Assembly: GCA_002368175.1 (NCBI GenBank)
Contig: AP018172.1
Coordinates: 621,001-685,000, forward strand
Length of the DNA: 64,000 bases
Direction of reading: 5' to 3'
DNA from: Calothrix sp. NIES-2098
GTDB lineage: Bacteria; Cyanobacteriota; Cyanobacteriia; Cyanobacteriales; Nostocaceae
This document shows, one piece after another, positions 44,764 through 54,582 of the stretch (position 1 is its first letter; each line of letters starts with the position of its first letter). The notes beneath the pieces are model-generated. The model worked only from the letters and a program-made list of their open reading frames with translations. It had not been told where the DNA came from and made no database searches. A program made the position numbers and the translations under genes.

Positions 44764-45177
44764 ATGGCTAAACAGAAAAAAATTGAACCCCTAGTCGGTG
44801 AAGATCTGCTCAAAAAAGTTAAAGAGCTAGAGAACGAGAGTAAAGAAGAGAAAGCCAAGAAGTGCGGTTACTATACCGTTACCAAAAATGGTATAGAGCG
44901 CGTCAATATGATGAAGTTCTTAAACGCCCTAATTGATGCTGAAGGCATTCAATTGGATAGCTCACCTAGTGCTAATGGGCGTGGTGGACGTAGTGCAAGC
45001 TATAGAATTAGCGTGCAATCTAATGGCAACTTGCTCATAGGTTCGGCTTATACAAAACAGATGAACCTTAAACCAGGAGATGAGTTTCTCATCACTTTAG
45101 GTAAAAAGCACATTCGTCTCAGGCAGGTAGATCCAGAAGATAGAGAAGACGCTGAAGCTATAGAAGCCACTGCTTAA
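44764..45177 (+). CDS. cyAbrB-family transcriptional regulator
   Basis: Cyanobacterial AbrB-like DNA-binding protein of 137 residues. The N-terminal part (EPLVGEDLLKKVKELE, KKCGYYTVTKNG, NMMKFLNALIDAEGI) is cyanobacteria-specific; the C-terminal AbrB domain is at about 85-122 (SAYTKQMNLKPGDEFLITLG). Two paralogues, cyAbrB1 (CalA) and cyAbrB2, are near universal. This sequence looks closer to cyAbrB1, which in Anabaena represses heterocyst genes, but that split is from memory. The start is ATG at 44764, one codon after an in-frame TTG. Confidence 0.88.
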   Translation: MAKQKKIEPLVGEDLLKKVKELENESKEEKAKKCGYYTVTKNGIERVNMMKFLNALIDAEGIQLDSSPSANGRGGRSASYRISVQSNGNLLIGSAYTKQMNLKPGDEFLITLGKKHIRLRQVDPEDREDAEAIEATA

Positions 45178-45183
45178 TAATAT

Positions 45184-45276
45184 AGTCAACAGTCCAAAGT
45201 CAACAGTCCAGAGTCAACAGTCCAAATAATGACTATTGACCATCGATCGTTGACTATTGAACATTGACTGTTGACT
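45184..45276. repeat. 14-bp tandem repeat with inverted copy, between convergent genes
   Basis: Three head-to-tail units AGTCAACAGTCCA(A/G) at 45184-45225, then degenerate material, then the inverted form TTGACTGTTGACT (45264-45276), which touches the stop codon of the ClC gene. The inverted copy can pair with any of the three direct units, making alternative hairpins. Probably serves as a two-way terminator. Confidence 0.75.
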
Positions 45277-47180
45277 CAATGTTTAGCGATCGCATCTGTT
45301 AAGGGTCGGGCAGATAAATATTGGTGAATTGCTTGATGCGTGACTGCTAAACTACACGTTAATGCAATTTGCTCCTTCTCTAGCAGACCTAAAATGTGCT
45401 CGTGGTTGTCTCGTGCTACCACTGGTAACTGATGCAAACCCCGAAGCGCCATGCGGTCTAAAGCTTCAGATAAAGGTTCATCTCTCCAAGCATAAAGAAC
45501 TTCAGTGGTACAAATATCTAGAAGAGTTTGATTGGATAAATTACTCTGGATTTCTGCGGGCAAATTTTGATAGTTTTGTCCCAGGCGAAGCGAACGGTTG
45601 ATATCTTCTAAAGAGATAATCCCTACTAATTTCTCGGCTTCATTAATTACTAAAGCACTATGACAGCGATCGCGGATCATTTCCTTAGCTGCGTCTAATA
45701 TCCCCAGGGTTGTTGACAATTTTTTCGGACATGTTAGCATTGCATCTTCTACTAAAATTTCCTGCAACATCTCTGTCTTTTCATCTTTCAATTCCGAAAG
45801 TCCAATCTGTTGCAAATTAGAATTAGAATTAGAATTCGGCTTGATTCGCTCGATCAACCAAACACTCAAACCCACTGCCGCCATTAAAGGTAAAACAATG
45901 CGGTAGTCACGCGTTAATTCAAACAACATTAATATTGACGTTAACGGCGCTCTGACGCTAGCCGCTAAAACTGCTGCCATTCCTACCATTGCGTAAGCTG
46001 GGGGAGCAGCCATCTGTGCGCCAATTGCTGGTGCAATTAAAGCCACAATTTTTGCGTAAGCCGAGCCAAAAGAAGCACCTAAAAACATCGCTGGTGCAAA
46101 CAAACCGCCGACAAAACCGCTACCAGTGCTAATTGCTGTCGTCAACAACTTTACTACCAATAGTACAATTAGCAGAGGCAGAGAAAACTCCACATCTTGC
46201 AGCATAGCTTGTACAGTGCCATAACCAATGCCCAAAATTTGTGGGTAATACAGAGCTACTACACCAACAATGACGCCACCAATAATTGGATGGATATGTC
46301 TAGGAATTTTTCCCAAAAATCCCAAAATGGGAACTTGTCCAGCAAAGCAGGCTTTGGCTAACCGAATTGATTCTTTATAAGCTAGAGAAACTAAACTTGC
46401 TCCTAAACCCAATCCGAGATAAATTGGCAATTCTAAAGGACTGCGGACTTGATACAAAGGTAAAGCAAAAGCAGGTTGTGCCCCCAAACCAATTTGCGCA
46501 ATTAAAGCTGCTACCACTGCTGCTAACAGCACCACACTCACAGCAGAAGTAGCAAAAGAAGTAGCTCCCATCACAACCTCTAGAGCAAAAAACACTCCAG
46601 CAATCGGTGCATTAAAACCTGCTGCTAATCCCGCCGCTGCACCAGCACCCAAAAGCAAACGCTGTTGCTCTTGAGATACTTGCAGCACCAAAGACAATAA
46701 CATCCCAAAATTGGCACCAATTTCCACACTTGGCCCTTCTGGCCCCAAAGAAGCACCACTTCCCAAGGACACTGATGCTGCCAACATTTTAGTGACAGGG
46801 CGTAGTGGCTGTTTGATTTCTTTTCCCTGAGAAGCAGCAATTAAAGATGAAAGTCCCGGGCCAAAGTCTTGCGTGCGCCAGCGCATCAAGCCGACAATTA
46901 AGCCGCCAAGAGTGGGAACGCAGGCTAAAGTCCACGCGCCCCAAGCACCAATAATGCCCATTAAGTCTTCCAGCATGAGGTCGTGAATCAGCTGGATCAA
47001 ATAATGAAAGGTAACTACACCCATACCCGTACCGCCGCCAATTAATATGGCTAAAAGCAGCACAACGGTTTCTAGAGATGGTTGAAAACGGTTAATTAAG
47101 CGGGCTAAACGAGTGGAAAGAGAAGGAAAAGCAGGTGGTTCCGTCACCTTCCTCAGTTCCGTGGGAGGCAAGAGAGTCAT
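45276..47180 (-). CDS. ClC-type chloride channel/transporter with two CBS domains
   Basis: Membrane anion transporter of 634 residues. Selectivity motifs: GSGASLGPEGPSVEIGANFG (with the gating glutamate in GPEGP), GFNAPIAGVFFALE, and GSGFVGGLFAPAMFLGA. Two cytoplasmic CBS domains follow (about 470-525 and 555-615), which usually sense adenine nucleotides. Whether it is a channel or a proton-coupled exchanger cannot be decided here. It is convergent with cyAbrB across the repeat hairpins. ATG at 47180. Confidence 0.9.
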   Translation of the reverse strand: MTLLPPTELRKVTEPPAFPSLSTRLARLINRFQPSLETVVLLLAILIGGGTGMGVVTFHYLIQLIHDLMLEDLMGIIGAWGAWTLACVPTLGGLIVGLMRWRTQDFGPGLSSLIAASQGKEIKQPLRPVTKMLAASVSLGSGASLGPEGPSVEIGANFGMLLSLVLQVSQEQQRLLLGAGAAAGLAAGFNAPIAGVFFALEVVMGATSFATSAVSVVLLAAVVAALIAQIGLGAQPAFALPLYQVRSPLELPIYLGLGLGASLVSLAYKESIRLAKACFAGQVPILGFLGKIPRHIHPIIGGVIVGVVALYYPQILGIGYGTVQAMLQDVEFSLPLLIVLLVVKLLTTAISTGSGFVGGLFAPAMFLGASFGSAYAKIVALIAPAIGAQMAAPPAYAMVGMAAVLAASVRAPLTSILMLFELTRDYRIVLPLMAAVGLSVWLIERIKPNSNSNSNLQQIGLSELKDEKTEMLQEILVEDAMLTCPKKLSTTLGILDAAKEMIRDRCHSALVINEAEKLVGIISLEDINRSLRLGQNYQNLPAEIQSNLSNQTLLDICTTEVLYAWRDEPLSEALDRMALRGLHQLPVVARDNHEHILGLLEKEQIALTCSLAVTHQAIHQYLSARPLTDAIAKH

Positions 47181-47659
47181 TGAGAGGCGAGGTAAATGTA
47201 AGAAAAAATTTAAATTTTTATCTGTTACTTCTCATTGTGAGCCATTATTTAGCAACCAGACAAGTATGTTGAATCGGGCTAATTTACAAAGTTTTAGTAA
47301 AAAAAAATTCTACTGGGCATAATTTTCATCGGGAGAGTGGTTAAATGGGAGAGAATTATTTATAGTTGATAGTCAACAAGCAGTGGTAAGGTGCAAGTCA
47401 GTATGAACTCCAACGCTGTAGAGACAGTACGGTAAATGTAGGCTGGGTGGTTGCACCAAATGCCAACAGTAACAACAAGTCATTCTGCCCTGAATCTAGC
47501 TATACTCGTGTTGCGGTCATTAAACTAACGTTATTCAAAAGCAGACTGTATGTATAATTAAAAACCATAGACCACAAAGGTGAGTCTATGAAGTGTTAAG
47601 TGGAATTTACTATAGATATTGTTTAGAGAGCGAGCCAAGAGACTAGGCGGATAAGGTAG
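47181..47659. other. Gene-free stretch of about 480 bases
   Basis: No convincing gene. A 7-bp stem GGTGCAA/TTGCACC (about 47391-47457) could close a 67-base structure holding CTGT-AGAG-ACAG, but there is no U-tract and no known RNA family fits. GGGAGAGTGG near 47331 superficially looks like a tRNA start, but there is no T-loop or acceptor end. Confidence 0.45.
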
Positions 47660-48037
47660 ATGAATACACACACCTTTGATAATCATTATGTTACTTGCCC
47701 AATTTGCCAGAAAAATGCGACGCCAAAACCACTGAAGACGTGCATTGGCTTGTTTAGTTGTCCCTATTGCCAAGAAAAACTTGTAGTGTGTCAAAGCGGT
47801 CATTACGTCCGCGATCCATTTACTCTCAAACAGATGATGGTTTCTTCGGCACTACGTCGTCAAAGCAGTCCTTTAGCTAGGATTATACGAGATTTTGTTT
47901 TTCTGAAGCGTCCTGTGGTAGCCTTGGCTGTGGGAAGTGTGATGCTCTTGAGTACGATCGCACTAACTCAGCAAAACACAAGCTCCGAACAGCAAATAAA
48001 TCCTCCAACAGAGAGAATAGATAAAAGAACTCAGTAA
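47660..48037 (+). CDS. Zinc-ribbon protein with one membrane helix, 125 aa
   Basis: The N-terminal zinc ribbon has CPIC (about 13-16) and CPYC (about 34-37) pairs, with an extra Cys/His segment (VVCQSGHYVRDPF). A helix at about 85-104 (RPVVALAVGSVMLLSTIAL) follows, then a polar tail. Not recognised further. A second zinc-ribbon membrane protein lies at 39125-39496, with the domains in the opposite order. Confidence 0.7.
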   Translation: MNTHTFDNHYVTCPICQKNATPKPLKTCIGLFSCPYCQEKLVVCQSGHYVRDPFTLKQMMVSSALRRQSSPLARIIRDFVFLKRPVVALAVGSVMLLSTIALTQQNTSSEQQINPPTERIDKRTQ

Positions 48038-48323
48038 GTATATTTCCTGTTAAAGATTATATTATAATATACTTTCGATTATTATTCGATCGAGTATAAG
48101 ATTAAACTTACCGTATACTATCCTAACTCGGAAGTATGCGGTTTAATTTTGTCAAAAGAGTGGCAAAAAAATCCTGATAAGGCTGTGATATTACGTAATG
48201 CAAGGAACTCAGCAACTAGCAGGTGCCGCTAAAATAGAAGTGTTATATATGATACATATTATTACTGCTGAAGCTAGAATAGGGAATATTAACCTAATTC
48301 ATAATTTGCATTGCTAGATTTTA

Positions 48324-48968
48324 ATGTCAAATAATTCAAATAACCCTAGAGAATATGATGCTGTTTTAGGAAATCAACCAATTCCTCTATTTGCAGCAGT
48401 GCTGGGAGGAATAGAGGGGGTAAAACAACAATTAGCAACTAATAATATTGAGCATCGAATTGCAGCTTTAACCAAAGCGCTAAAGTATGAAGATAGAGGT
48501 TTAAATCTGATTATAGAGGCGTTAAATGACCCAGAAGACCGAGTAAAAGAAGAGGCTTATACACTTCTAAAAACTAAAGAAGAAGTAAAACTAAAGAACG
48601 TATTGCATAGATTTATTTCACAATATTATTTCCTGCGTTTCGATGGTATTTATCAAGAAGATGTACAAAATGGTGTTTACCGCTATATCAGGTTTTACTC
48701 AGATGGAACAGTAATAACTGTATCTTCAACTGGCAATGCTGAACAAATCACAAGTTGGTTTTTTAAAGAAAATAACAAGAAAACTTTTTCTATAGGAACT
48801 TACATAGTTGACTCTGAAAATATTATATTTTCATCATCTTGTGATATTGGAACAGTAGAGTATTGGGGAAATATTCTCATGCATAGCAATACTATTTTGC
48901 TCAAGTGGTACAGTCATATCAATGGTTGTAGTGGAAATTCCAGGTATAATTTTATTCAATTGTTTTAA
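48324..48968 (+). CDS. HEAT-repeat-like protein with C-terminal beta domain, 214 aa
   Basis: The N-terminal part (about 1-90) contains AVLGGIEGVKQQLA, then two helical pairs resembling HEAT/PBS-lyase repeats (EHRIAALTKALKYEDRGLNLIIEAL, DPEDRVKEEAYTLL). The C-terminal part (about 100-214) is beta-rich with aromatic residues and an FDGIYQED...YRYIRFYSDGTVI pattern. AT-rich codon use. The combination suggests a binding module fused to a repeat scaffold. Function unknown. It stands alone with a good terminator. Confidence 0.6.
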   Translation: MSNNSNNPREYDAVLGNQPIPLFAAVLGGIEGVKQQLATNNIEHRIAALTKALKYEDRGLNLIIEALNDPEDRVKEEAYTLLKTKEEVKLKNVLHRFISQYYFLRFDGIYQEDVQNGVYRYIRFYSDGTVITVSSTGNAEQITSWFFKENNKKTFSIGTYIVDSENIIFSSSCDIGTVEYWGNILMHSNTILLKWYSHINGCSGNSRYNFIQLF

Positions 48969-48995
48969 TTACTGCCACGCTTTGAGTAGTAAAAA

Positions 48996-49035
48996 GCTAA
49001 TGACTAATTTGCACCTTTAGCCATTAGCAGTTTTT
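48996..49035 (+). terminator. Terminator after the HEAT-repeat gene
   Basis: GCTAATG and CATTAGC stem (19-base loop) followed by AGTTTTT, 27 bases after the stop codon, in the gap to the convergent murF gene. Confidence 0.65.
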
Positions 49036-49071
49036 CATTACCTATTACCCATTATTCGATTACTACCAATT

Positions 49072-50427
49072 TCAATTAGCAAATTCCGTACGCAATTGAG
49101 TGACAACTCGATCTAATCCTACAGAATGGGCAGCTTTAAATAATAAACGATCGCCTTCTCGAACAAATGTCTTTAATCTTGCTGCTAATTCTGCATGGGT
49201 GGCAAAGCACTCGGATGGAATACCCTCAGCGCTTTTGGCGATCGCTTCGGCATCAGTTCCATCTACCAAGACTAACAACCCGTCTAATTTCAACTTTTGC
49301 ACGGTTTCTCCAACTCGCTGGTGCAACTGCGGCGATCGCTCTCCTAATTCTTTCATTGCACCTAACACCGCAATTTTGCGTTTTCCTGGCGTATCGGCTA
49401 ATAATTGCAATGCAGCTAACATAGCTTCCGGTGCGGCATTGTAAGTCTCATCTAAGATTACCACATCATTGGGTAAAGCAAAGCGTTGCGATCGCCCTGT
49501 GGGCATATCGACATTTACACCAGCTTGCAAAGATGCCCAATCAATTCCCACTACCTTCGCTACCGCCAAAGCTGCTAAGAAATTCGTGGCATTGTGACGG
49601 CCAGGTAAGGGTAAAGGTAGCTGCATTCCTGCCACTGTTATCTTTTCATTATCAATTAGCTGCCCTTGGATATCACCGCCAGACAAGCCGTAAGTAATCG
49701 TTTGCCCTTGCCAAAATTGGGCAGCAGTAGAAGTTAACAAAGAATTATCGTGGTTGAGAATAGCGACGCTATCCTTGGGCATTTCGGCTAATAACTCACA
49801 TTTAGCTTGGGCGATCGCCGCTTCGGAACCGAGTAACTCAATATGTGCCGTCCCGACATTGGTAATTACTCCGATTGTCGGATTAGCGATGTGCGTAAGT
49901 TCGGCAATCTGTCCCTTACCTCGCATAGCCATTTCAATCACAGCGTAATCGTGTTCTGGACTGAGTTCTAGGAGAGTTTTCGGCACGCCAATTTCGTTAT
50001 TGTAATTGCCGTATGTCTTGTGAACTCGTCCTTGAGTTGCCAAAACTGCGGCAATTAGTTCTTTAGTTGTGGTTTTACCCACAGAACCAGTTACCCCGAT
50101 GACTGGAATATGAAAGCGATCGCGCCACCAACGGGCAATTTTTTGATAGGCTTCTAGGGTATTTTTGACTTGTAAAACAGGAAAACCAGGATTTTCGTAG
50201 TCAAAATCAACAATTGCAGCTAAAGCACCTTTTGCGATCGCTGTTTCGACAAACTCATGTCCATCAAACTTTTCACCTCGCAAAGCCACAAACACTTCAC
50301 CTGGCTTCAGAATCCGGGTGTCTGTTTGGATACCGCTACTTAATTGTGCTAAAGCGGCTGCTGATAAGTTTACAGGCTGGGCTAAAAGAATTTCAACCAG
50401 TTGATTTAAGGTGGCAGAACAAGGCAT
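49072..50427 (-). CDS. murF: UDP-MurNAc-tripeptide D-alanyl-D-alanine ligase
   Basis: Cytoplasmic Mur ligase that adds D-Ala-D-Ala to UDP-MurNAc-tripeptide with ATP. 451 residues: N-terminal substrate domain with DTRILKPGEVFVALRGEKFDGHEF, central ATP domain with GSVGKTT (114-120) and YGNYNNEIGVPKTLL, and C-terminal domain with LDETYNAAPEAMLAAL and LGAMKELG. All expected motifs are intact. A single gene here. Confidence 0.95.
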   Translation of the reverse strand: MPCSATLNQLVEILLAQPVNLSAAALAQLSSGIQTDTRILKPGEVFVALRGEKFDGHEFVETAIAKGALAAIVDFDYENPGFPVLQVKNTLEAYQKIARWWRDRFHIPVIGVTGSVGKTTTKELIAAVLATQGRVHKTYGNYNNEIGVPKTLLELSPEHDYAVIEMAMRGKGQIAELTHIANPTIGVITNVGTAHIELLGSEAAIAQAKCELLAEMPKDSVAILNHDNSLLTSTAAQFWQGQTITYGLSGGDIQGQLIDNEKITVAGMQLPLPLPGRHNATNFLAALAVAKVVGIDWASLQAGVNVDMPTGRSQRFALPNDVVILDETYNAAPEAMLAALQLLADTPGKRKIAVLGAMKELGERSPQLHQRVGETVQKLKLDGLLVLVDGTDAEAIAKSAEGIPSECFATHAELAARLKTFVREGDRLLFKAAHSVGLDRVVTQLRTEFAN

Positions 50428-50532
50428 AAGAGTGGAAATTTTTCCAAAAAATAAATTATTGAAATTCTAGTGGCAAACCATTGAAATTTAAATCCCAAAG
50501 TATTATTCCATTCTGGGGAGCGATCGCGACGA

Positions 50533-52599
50533 TCAAAAACCTAATCTATCGAGAATAAAGGCATATTCAAAAGCCAATTCTCGCAAGCTTTCGTAACGTC
50601 CAGATGCACCGCTATGTCCTGCACCCATATTGGTTTTTAACAGCAGAATGTTGTTATCGGTTTTCAGTTCTCGCAGTTTAGCTGTCCACTTTGCTGGTTC
50701 CCAATATTTGACGCGAGAATCATTCAAGCCAGCAGTAATTAACATATCTGGATAAGTTTTCGCCTCGACGTTATCGTAGGGCGAGTAAGACTTCATGTAT
50801 TCGTAATAAACTGGATCGTTGGGATTACCCCATTCTTCCCATTCCATTGCTGATAGGGGCAATGAGGTATCCAAGATAGTAGTGACTACGTCTACAAAGG
50901 GAACGTGGGCGACTACTGCTTTGAATAATTCCGGACGCAGATTAATTACTGCTCCCATTAATAAGCCACCTGCACTCCCGCCTGTAATTACTAGGCGATC
51001 GCTTGCCGTCCATTTTTCAGCGATTAAATATTCACTACACGCGATAAAATCTGTAAAGGTGTTCTTTTTCTGTAAAAATTTGCCTTGTTCGTACCATTTT
51101 CGCCCCATTTCTTCCCCACCACGAATATGAGCAATAGCAAACACAAATCCTCTGTCTAACAAAGTCAGGCGATTTGAAGAAAATGTGGCTGGGTAGGAAG
51201 AACCGTAAGCCCCGTAACCTGTAAGTAATAAAGGATTTTGACTATCTTTTTTAATTCCCCTTTTGTAAACAATCGAGATGGGAATTTTTGTCCCATCTTC
51301 GGCGGTAGCCATCAGCCACTCACTTTGATACTGAGTTCTATCGTAGCCACCAAGCACTTCTGTTTCTTTTTTTAACTCACGCTGGTTAGTTTCCATGTTG
51401 TAATCGAAAACTGATGGCGGCGTAATAAAAGAAGTGTAGTGGAAACGTAGAATGTTAGTATTAAACTCTGGGTTATTACCTTCATAAAATTCATAGGTAG
51501 GCTCTGGAAAATTTATATTACTTTCCTCGCCTGTTGCTAGGTTTTGGACTCTAGCAGTTTCTAAGCCACCTTTTCTTTCATAAATCACTAAATGTTGAGC
51601 AAACAGACTAATTCCTAATAGCAACACATCTTCTTGATGCGGAATTACAGTTTGCCAGTTTTCTTTACTTGGATAAGCTACCAAGGTTTGAACTAGTTTA
51701 AAGTTGGTAGCCTCATCATTAGTCACAATGTAGAAGTAATCGCTGTGATGATCGACTTCATATTCCAAGCCTGTAGTGCGGGGGTGAATTAATTTCCAAT
51801 CGCCCTCAGGAGTATTCGCATCTAAATAGCGAACTTCTGTAGTGATGCTGCTTCTTAAAAGCATCAGAAGATATTCTTCACTACGAGTTTTATCAACATA
51901 TAAATGGTAAATATCATCTAGTTCTTCATAAATTAGAACATCTTCATCGACAGAAGTTCCTAAAGTATGACGAAATAGTTGATAAGGACGATTGGCATCA
52001 TCAATTTTAGTATAAAATATAGTTTTGTTATCGTTAGCCCAAGCGACAGAAAAATAAGTATCGGGGATACTTTCTTCCGATAATTGAAAGGTAGTTAAGT
52101 CTAAGAAAAACAGCGTGTATTGTTCAGAACCACTAGTATCGACTGAGTAAGCTAAGATTTGATGATTGGGGCTAACATCAAATACTCCTAAGCTAAAAAA
52201 TTCGTGCCCGTTAGCAAGTTCATTTTCATCTAAAAGCACTTCTTCTGGTGCTTCTAAGCTATCTTTCTTACGGCAATGAATGGGATAATCTTTGCCTTCT
52301 TCAGTACGTAAATAATAGTAGTAGTCATCTTTGCGGAATGGCACTGATAAGTCGGTTTCTTTAATCCGTGCCAGCATTTCATTATAGAGTTTTGTTTGCA
52401 GCGCTTGAGTATGTGACATCATCGCTGCGGTATAAGTATTTTCAGCTTCTAAATATGCAGTAACTTGAAGGTTATCAATATCGCGTAGCCAAAAGTAGTT
52501 GTCGATACGGCGATCGCCATGTAACTCTAAAACCTGTGGGTGTTTGTCGGCAACGGGTGGTTTAGTTAGATTTTGTAAAAGACGATCCTTATTCATCAT
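50533..52599 (-). CDS. ptrB: Oligopeptidase B (S9 prolyl oligopeptidase family)
   Basis: Cytoplasmic serine peptidase of 688 residues that cleaves short peptides after basic residues. It has an N-terminal seven-bladed propeller and a C-terminal alpha/beta hydrolase domain. The catalytic triad is visible: Ser in GGSAGGLLMG, Asp in AGLNDSRVKYWEP and His in GAGHSGASGRYE. The acidic HVPFVDVV and MEWEEWGNP segments are typical of oligopeptidase B. The start is an ATG pair. Confidence 0.92.
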   Translation of the reverse strand: MMNKDRLLQNLTKPPVADKHPQVLELHGDRRIDNYFWLRDIDNLQVTAYLEAENTYTAAMMSHTQALQTKLYNEMLARIKETDLSVPFRKDDYYYYLRTEEGKDYPIHCRKKDSLEAPEEVLLDENELANGHEFFSLGVFDVSPNHQILAYSVDTSGSEQYTLFFLDLTTFQLSEESIPDTYFSVAWANDNKTIFYTKIDDANRPYQLFRHTLGTSVDEDVLIYEELDDIYHLYVDKTRSEEYLLMLLRSSITTEVRYLDANTPEGDWKLIHPRTTGLEYEVDHHSDYFYIVTNDEATNFKLVQTLVAYPSKENWQTVIPHQEDVLLLGISLFAQHLVIYERKGGLETARVQNLATGEESNINFPEPTYEFYEGNNPEFNTNILRFHYTSFITPPSVFDYNMETNQRELKKETEVLGGYDRTQYQSEWLMATAEDGTKIPISIVYKRGIKKDSQNPLLLTGYGAYGSSYPATFSSNRLTLLDRGFVFAIAHIRGGEEMGRKWYEQGKFLQKKNTFTDFIACSEYLIAEKWTASDRLVITGGSAGGLLMGAVINLRPELFKAVVAHVPFVDVVTTILDTSLPLSAMEWEEWGNPNDPVYYEYMKSYSPYDNVEAKTYPDMLITAGLNDSRVKYWEPAKWTAKLRELKTDNNILLLKTNMGAGHSGASGRYESLRELAFEYAFILDRLGF

Positions 52600-52633
52600 T
52601 AAATAATCAGCAGCAGTTAGCTGCCTAGTAAGC

Positions 52634-53389
52634 TTAAGATGAGCCAGGAATTACAGTTTTGGGGTGTTGTTTTTTCTTTAAAGCACACAAGCCAATTGCT
52701 GGGATAAATCCCAGAATAAAAGCTGTAAATCCTTGCCCATTCCAATACAATATCGAAGTCCGGTTGGCTTCGGGAATAAAATTTTGCAACAGAGAAAGCA
52801 GCCAAATTAAAGTACTGATGAAGAAGAAGCAAATTGCTGGGAGAAAATTCCACCACCAAGCATTGACTGTGTAGCGTCGTAACACCAGCCATTGGCAAAG
52901 TCCGAGCCAAATTCCGGAAATAATATAGGAAATAGTAGACAAGCCACCCAAAATCACCATTGCTTCAGGAGATAAAGTTTCATTAAAGGATGCAGCAATC
53001 GAAGATATGTAGTTAATCCAGGCTGTAGAAACGCTGTTAGCAATTAACCAACCAACGCTAGTAGCTAGCAACCACCACCTAGCAGGTAGATATGGGCGCA
53101 CAACTAACGCCTGATCGGCGGCGAAAATCACAGCAAAGACAATGCTGCTGAGATAGCTAGCAAAACTATTCCACATTTGGGAATCTGGAAAAAAACCAGG
53201 TGAAAGGCTAGCGAGCAGATTTTCCAAAGCTATACTGACAAGGCCACCTACCACCCATCCCAAACAGGTCATGAAGGTAAATTTGGTCAGGAAACTTCTG
53301 GTTTGAGAACGCGGGATCAAAAACTTTCTGATTTTAGAAGCGTTCTGAGTCGATGCAACATGAGAAGAACTGTTGGAATCAGCTTGCAT
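52634..53389 (-). CDS. Multi-pass membrane protein, 251 aa
   Basis: Six or so hydrophobic helices after a Ser/Asn-rich N-terminus. Repeated W-L-L features (RWWLLATSVGWLIANS, GLCQWLVLRRY, WWWNFLPAICFF) suggest an internal duplication, as in several uncharacterised cyanobacterial membrane proteins. No transport or catalytic motif recognised. It lies 34 bases upstream of ptrB on the same strand and may be cotranscribed with it. Confidence 0.7.
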   Translation of the reverse strand: MQADSNSSSHVASTQNASKIRKFLIPRSQTRSFLTKFTFMTCLGWVVGGLVSIALENLLASLSPGFFPDSQMWNSFASYLSSIVFAVIFAADQALVVRPYLPARWWLLATSVGWLIANSVSTAWINYISSIAASFNETLSPEAMVILGGLSTISYIISGIWLGLCQWLVLRRYTVNAWWWNFLPAICFFFISTLIWLLSLLQNFIPEANRTSILYWNGQGFTAFILGFIPAIGLCALKKKQHPKTVIPGSS

Positions 53390-53501
53390 ATGAAGTTAAG
53401 TTAAGCAGAGACGAGAGTGAGAGCAGACTCCTGAAAAAGCGTAATCTCAGAATGATAAGCTAAACAGTGGCATAAAAAAGTGACTTAGGATGAAGTGTTA
53501 A

Positions 53502-54554
53502 ATGGGTGTTTCCTCAACAGCTCCTAGACTCCTCATGGCAGCTCGCGGTGAAGTAGTAGACCGTCCCCCTGTATGGATGATGCGACAAGCGGGAAGGTAT
53601 ATGAAAGCATATCGAGATTTAAGGGAGAAGTATCCTTCTTTCCGCGATCGCTCAGAAATTCCCGAAGTAGCGATAGAGGTTTCCCTACAGCCTTGGAGAG
53701 CCTTTCAACCAGACGGGGTAATTTTATTTTCCGACATTGTAACGCCATTGCCTGGTTTGGGCATTGACATGGACATTGCGGAAGGTAAAGGGCCAATTAT
53801 TCACTCGCCCATTCGCACTCAAGAACAAGTAGATAACCTGCGTCCCTTCGAGCCTGAAGCATCCCTGCCGTTTATCAAAACCATATTGCAGGCGTTGCGT
53901 CAAGAGGTAGGGAATCAATCAACGGTATTAGGCTTTGTCGGTGCGCCTTGGACATTAGCTGCTTACGCAGTTGAAGGAAAAGGTTCTAAAACCTATTCCA
54001 TCATCAAGAATATGGCGTTTTCTGACCCGACAATTCTGCATCAATTTCTAGAAAAACTAGCAGATGCGATCGCCGTTTACGCACGCTACCAAATTGACTG
54101 TGGTGCTCAAGTTGTGCAAATGTTCGATTCTTGGGCAGGTCAATTGAGTCCTCAAGATTATGACACCTTTGCGCTTCCCTATCAAAAACGGGTTTTTGAG
54201 CAAGTCAAGCAAACCCATCCCGACACACCTTTAATTTTGCTCGTTAGCGGTAGTGCAGGCGTGTTGGAGAGAATGGCAAAATCTGGTGCTGATGTTGTGA
54301 CTGTAGACTGGGCTGTAGACATGGCAGACGCACGTGCAAGATTGGGCAAGCACGTGAAAGTTCAGGGTAATCTCGACCCAGGCGTGCTATTTGGTTCCAA
54401 AGCGTTTATCCGCGATCGCATTCTCGATACCGTTCGCAAAGCTGGAAATTGGGGTCATATTCTCAATCTCGGTCATGGTGTGCTACCAGAAACTCCAGAA
54501 GAAAATGTTGCTTTCTTCTTTGAAACAGCAAAGCAACTTAATGCACTAGTTTAG
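53502..54554 (+). CDS. hemE: Uroporphyrinogen decarboxylase
   Basis: Converts uroporphyrinogen III to coproporphyrinogen III for heme and chlorophyll synthesis. 350 residues of standard length. Signatures PVWMMRQAGRYM near the N-terminus and GFVGAPWTLAAYAVEG; the active-site region and the C-terminal NLGHGVLPETPEENV are intact. An AGGATGAAG stretch before the ATG is the likely ribosome binding site. A long inverted repeat follows the gene. Confidence 0.97.
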   Translation: MGVSSTAPRLLMAARGEVVDRPPVWMMRQAGRYMKAYRDLREKYPSFRDRSEIPEVAIEVSLQPWRAFQPDGVILFSDIVTPLPGLGIDMDIAEGKGPIIHSPIRTQEQVDNLRPFEPEASLPFIKTILQALRQEVGNQSTVLGFVGAPWTLAAYAVEGKGSKTYSIIKNMAFSDPTILHQFLEKLADAIAVYARYQIDCGAQVVQMFDSWAGQLSPQDYDTFALPYQKRVFEQVKQTHPDTPLILLVSGSAGVLERMAKSGADVVTVDWAVDMADARARLGKHVKVQGNLDPGVLFGSKAFIRDRILDTVRKAGNWGHILNLGHGVLPETPEENVAFFFETAKQLNALV

Positions 54555-54582
54555 GCGATTGTCAATCCGTTGTACATTTTTC

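Noticed and set aside
45362..45601. Plus-strand frame inside the ClC gene, and similar shadows inside other genes
   Set aside because: Antisense frames of well-identified genes with no independent support.
47331..47460. tRNA-like or structured RNA between the ClC and zinc-ribbon genes
   Set aside because: No T-loop, anticodon arm or acceptor pairing; the only stem is 7 bp with no supporting structure.
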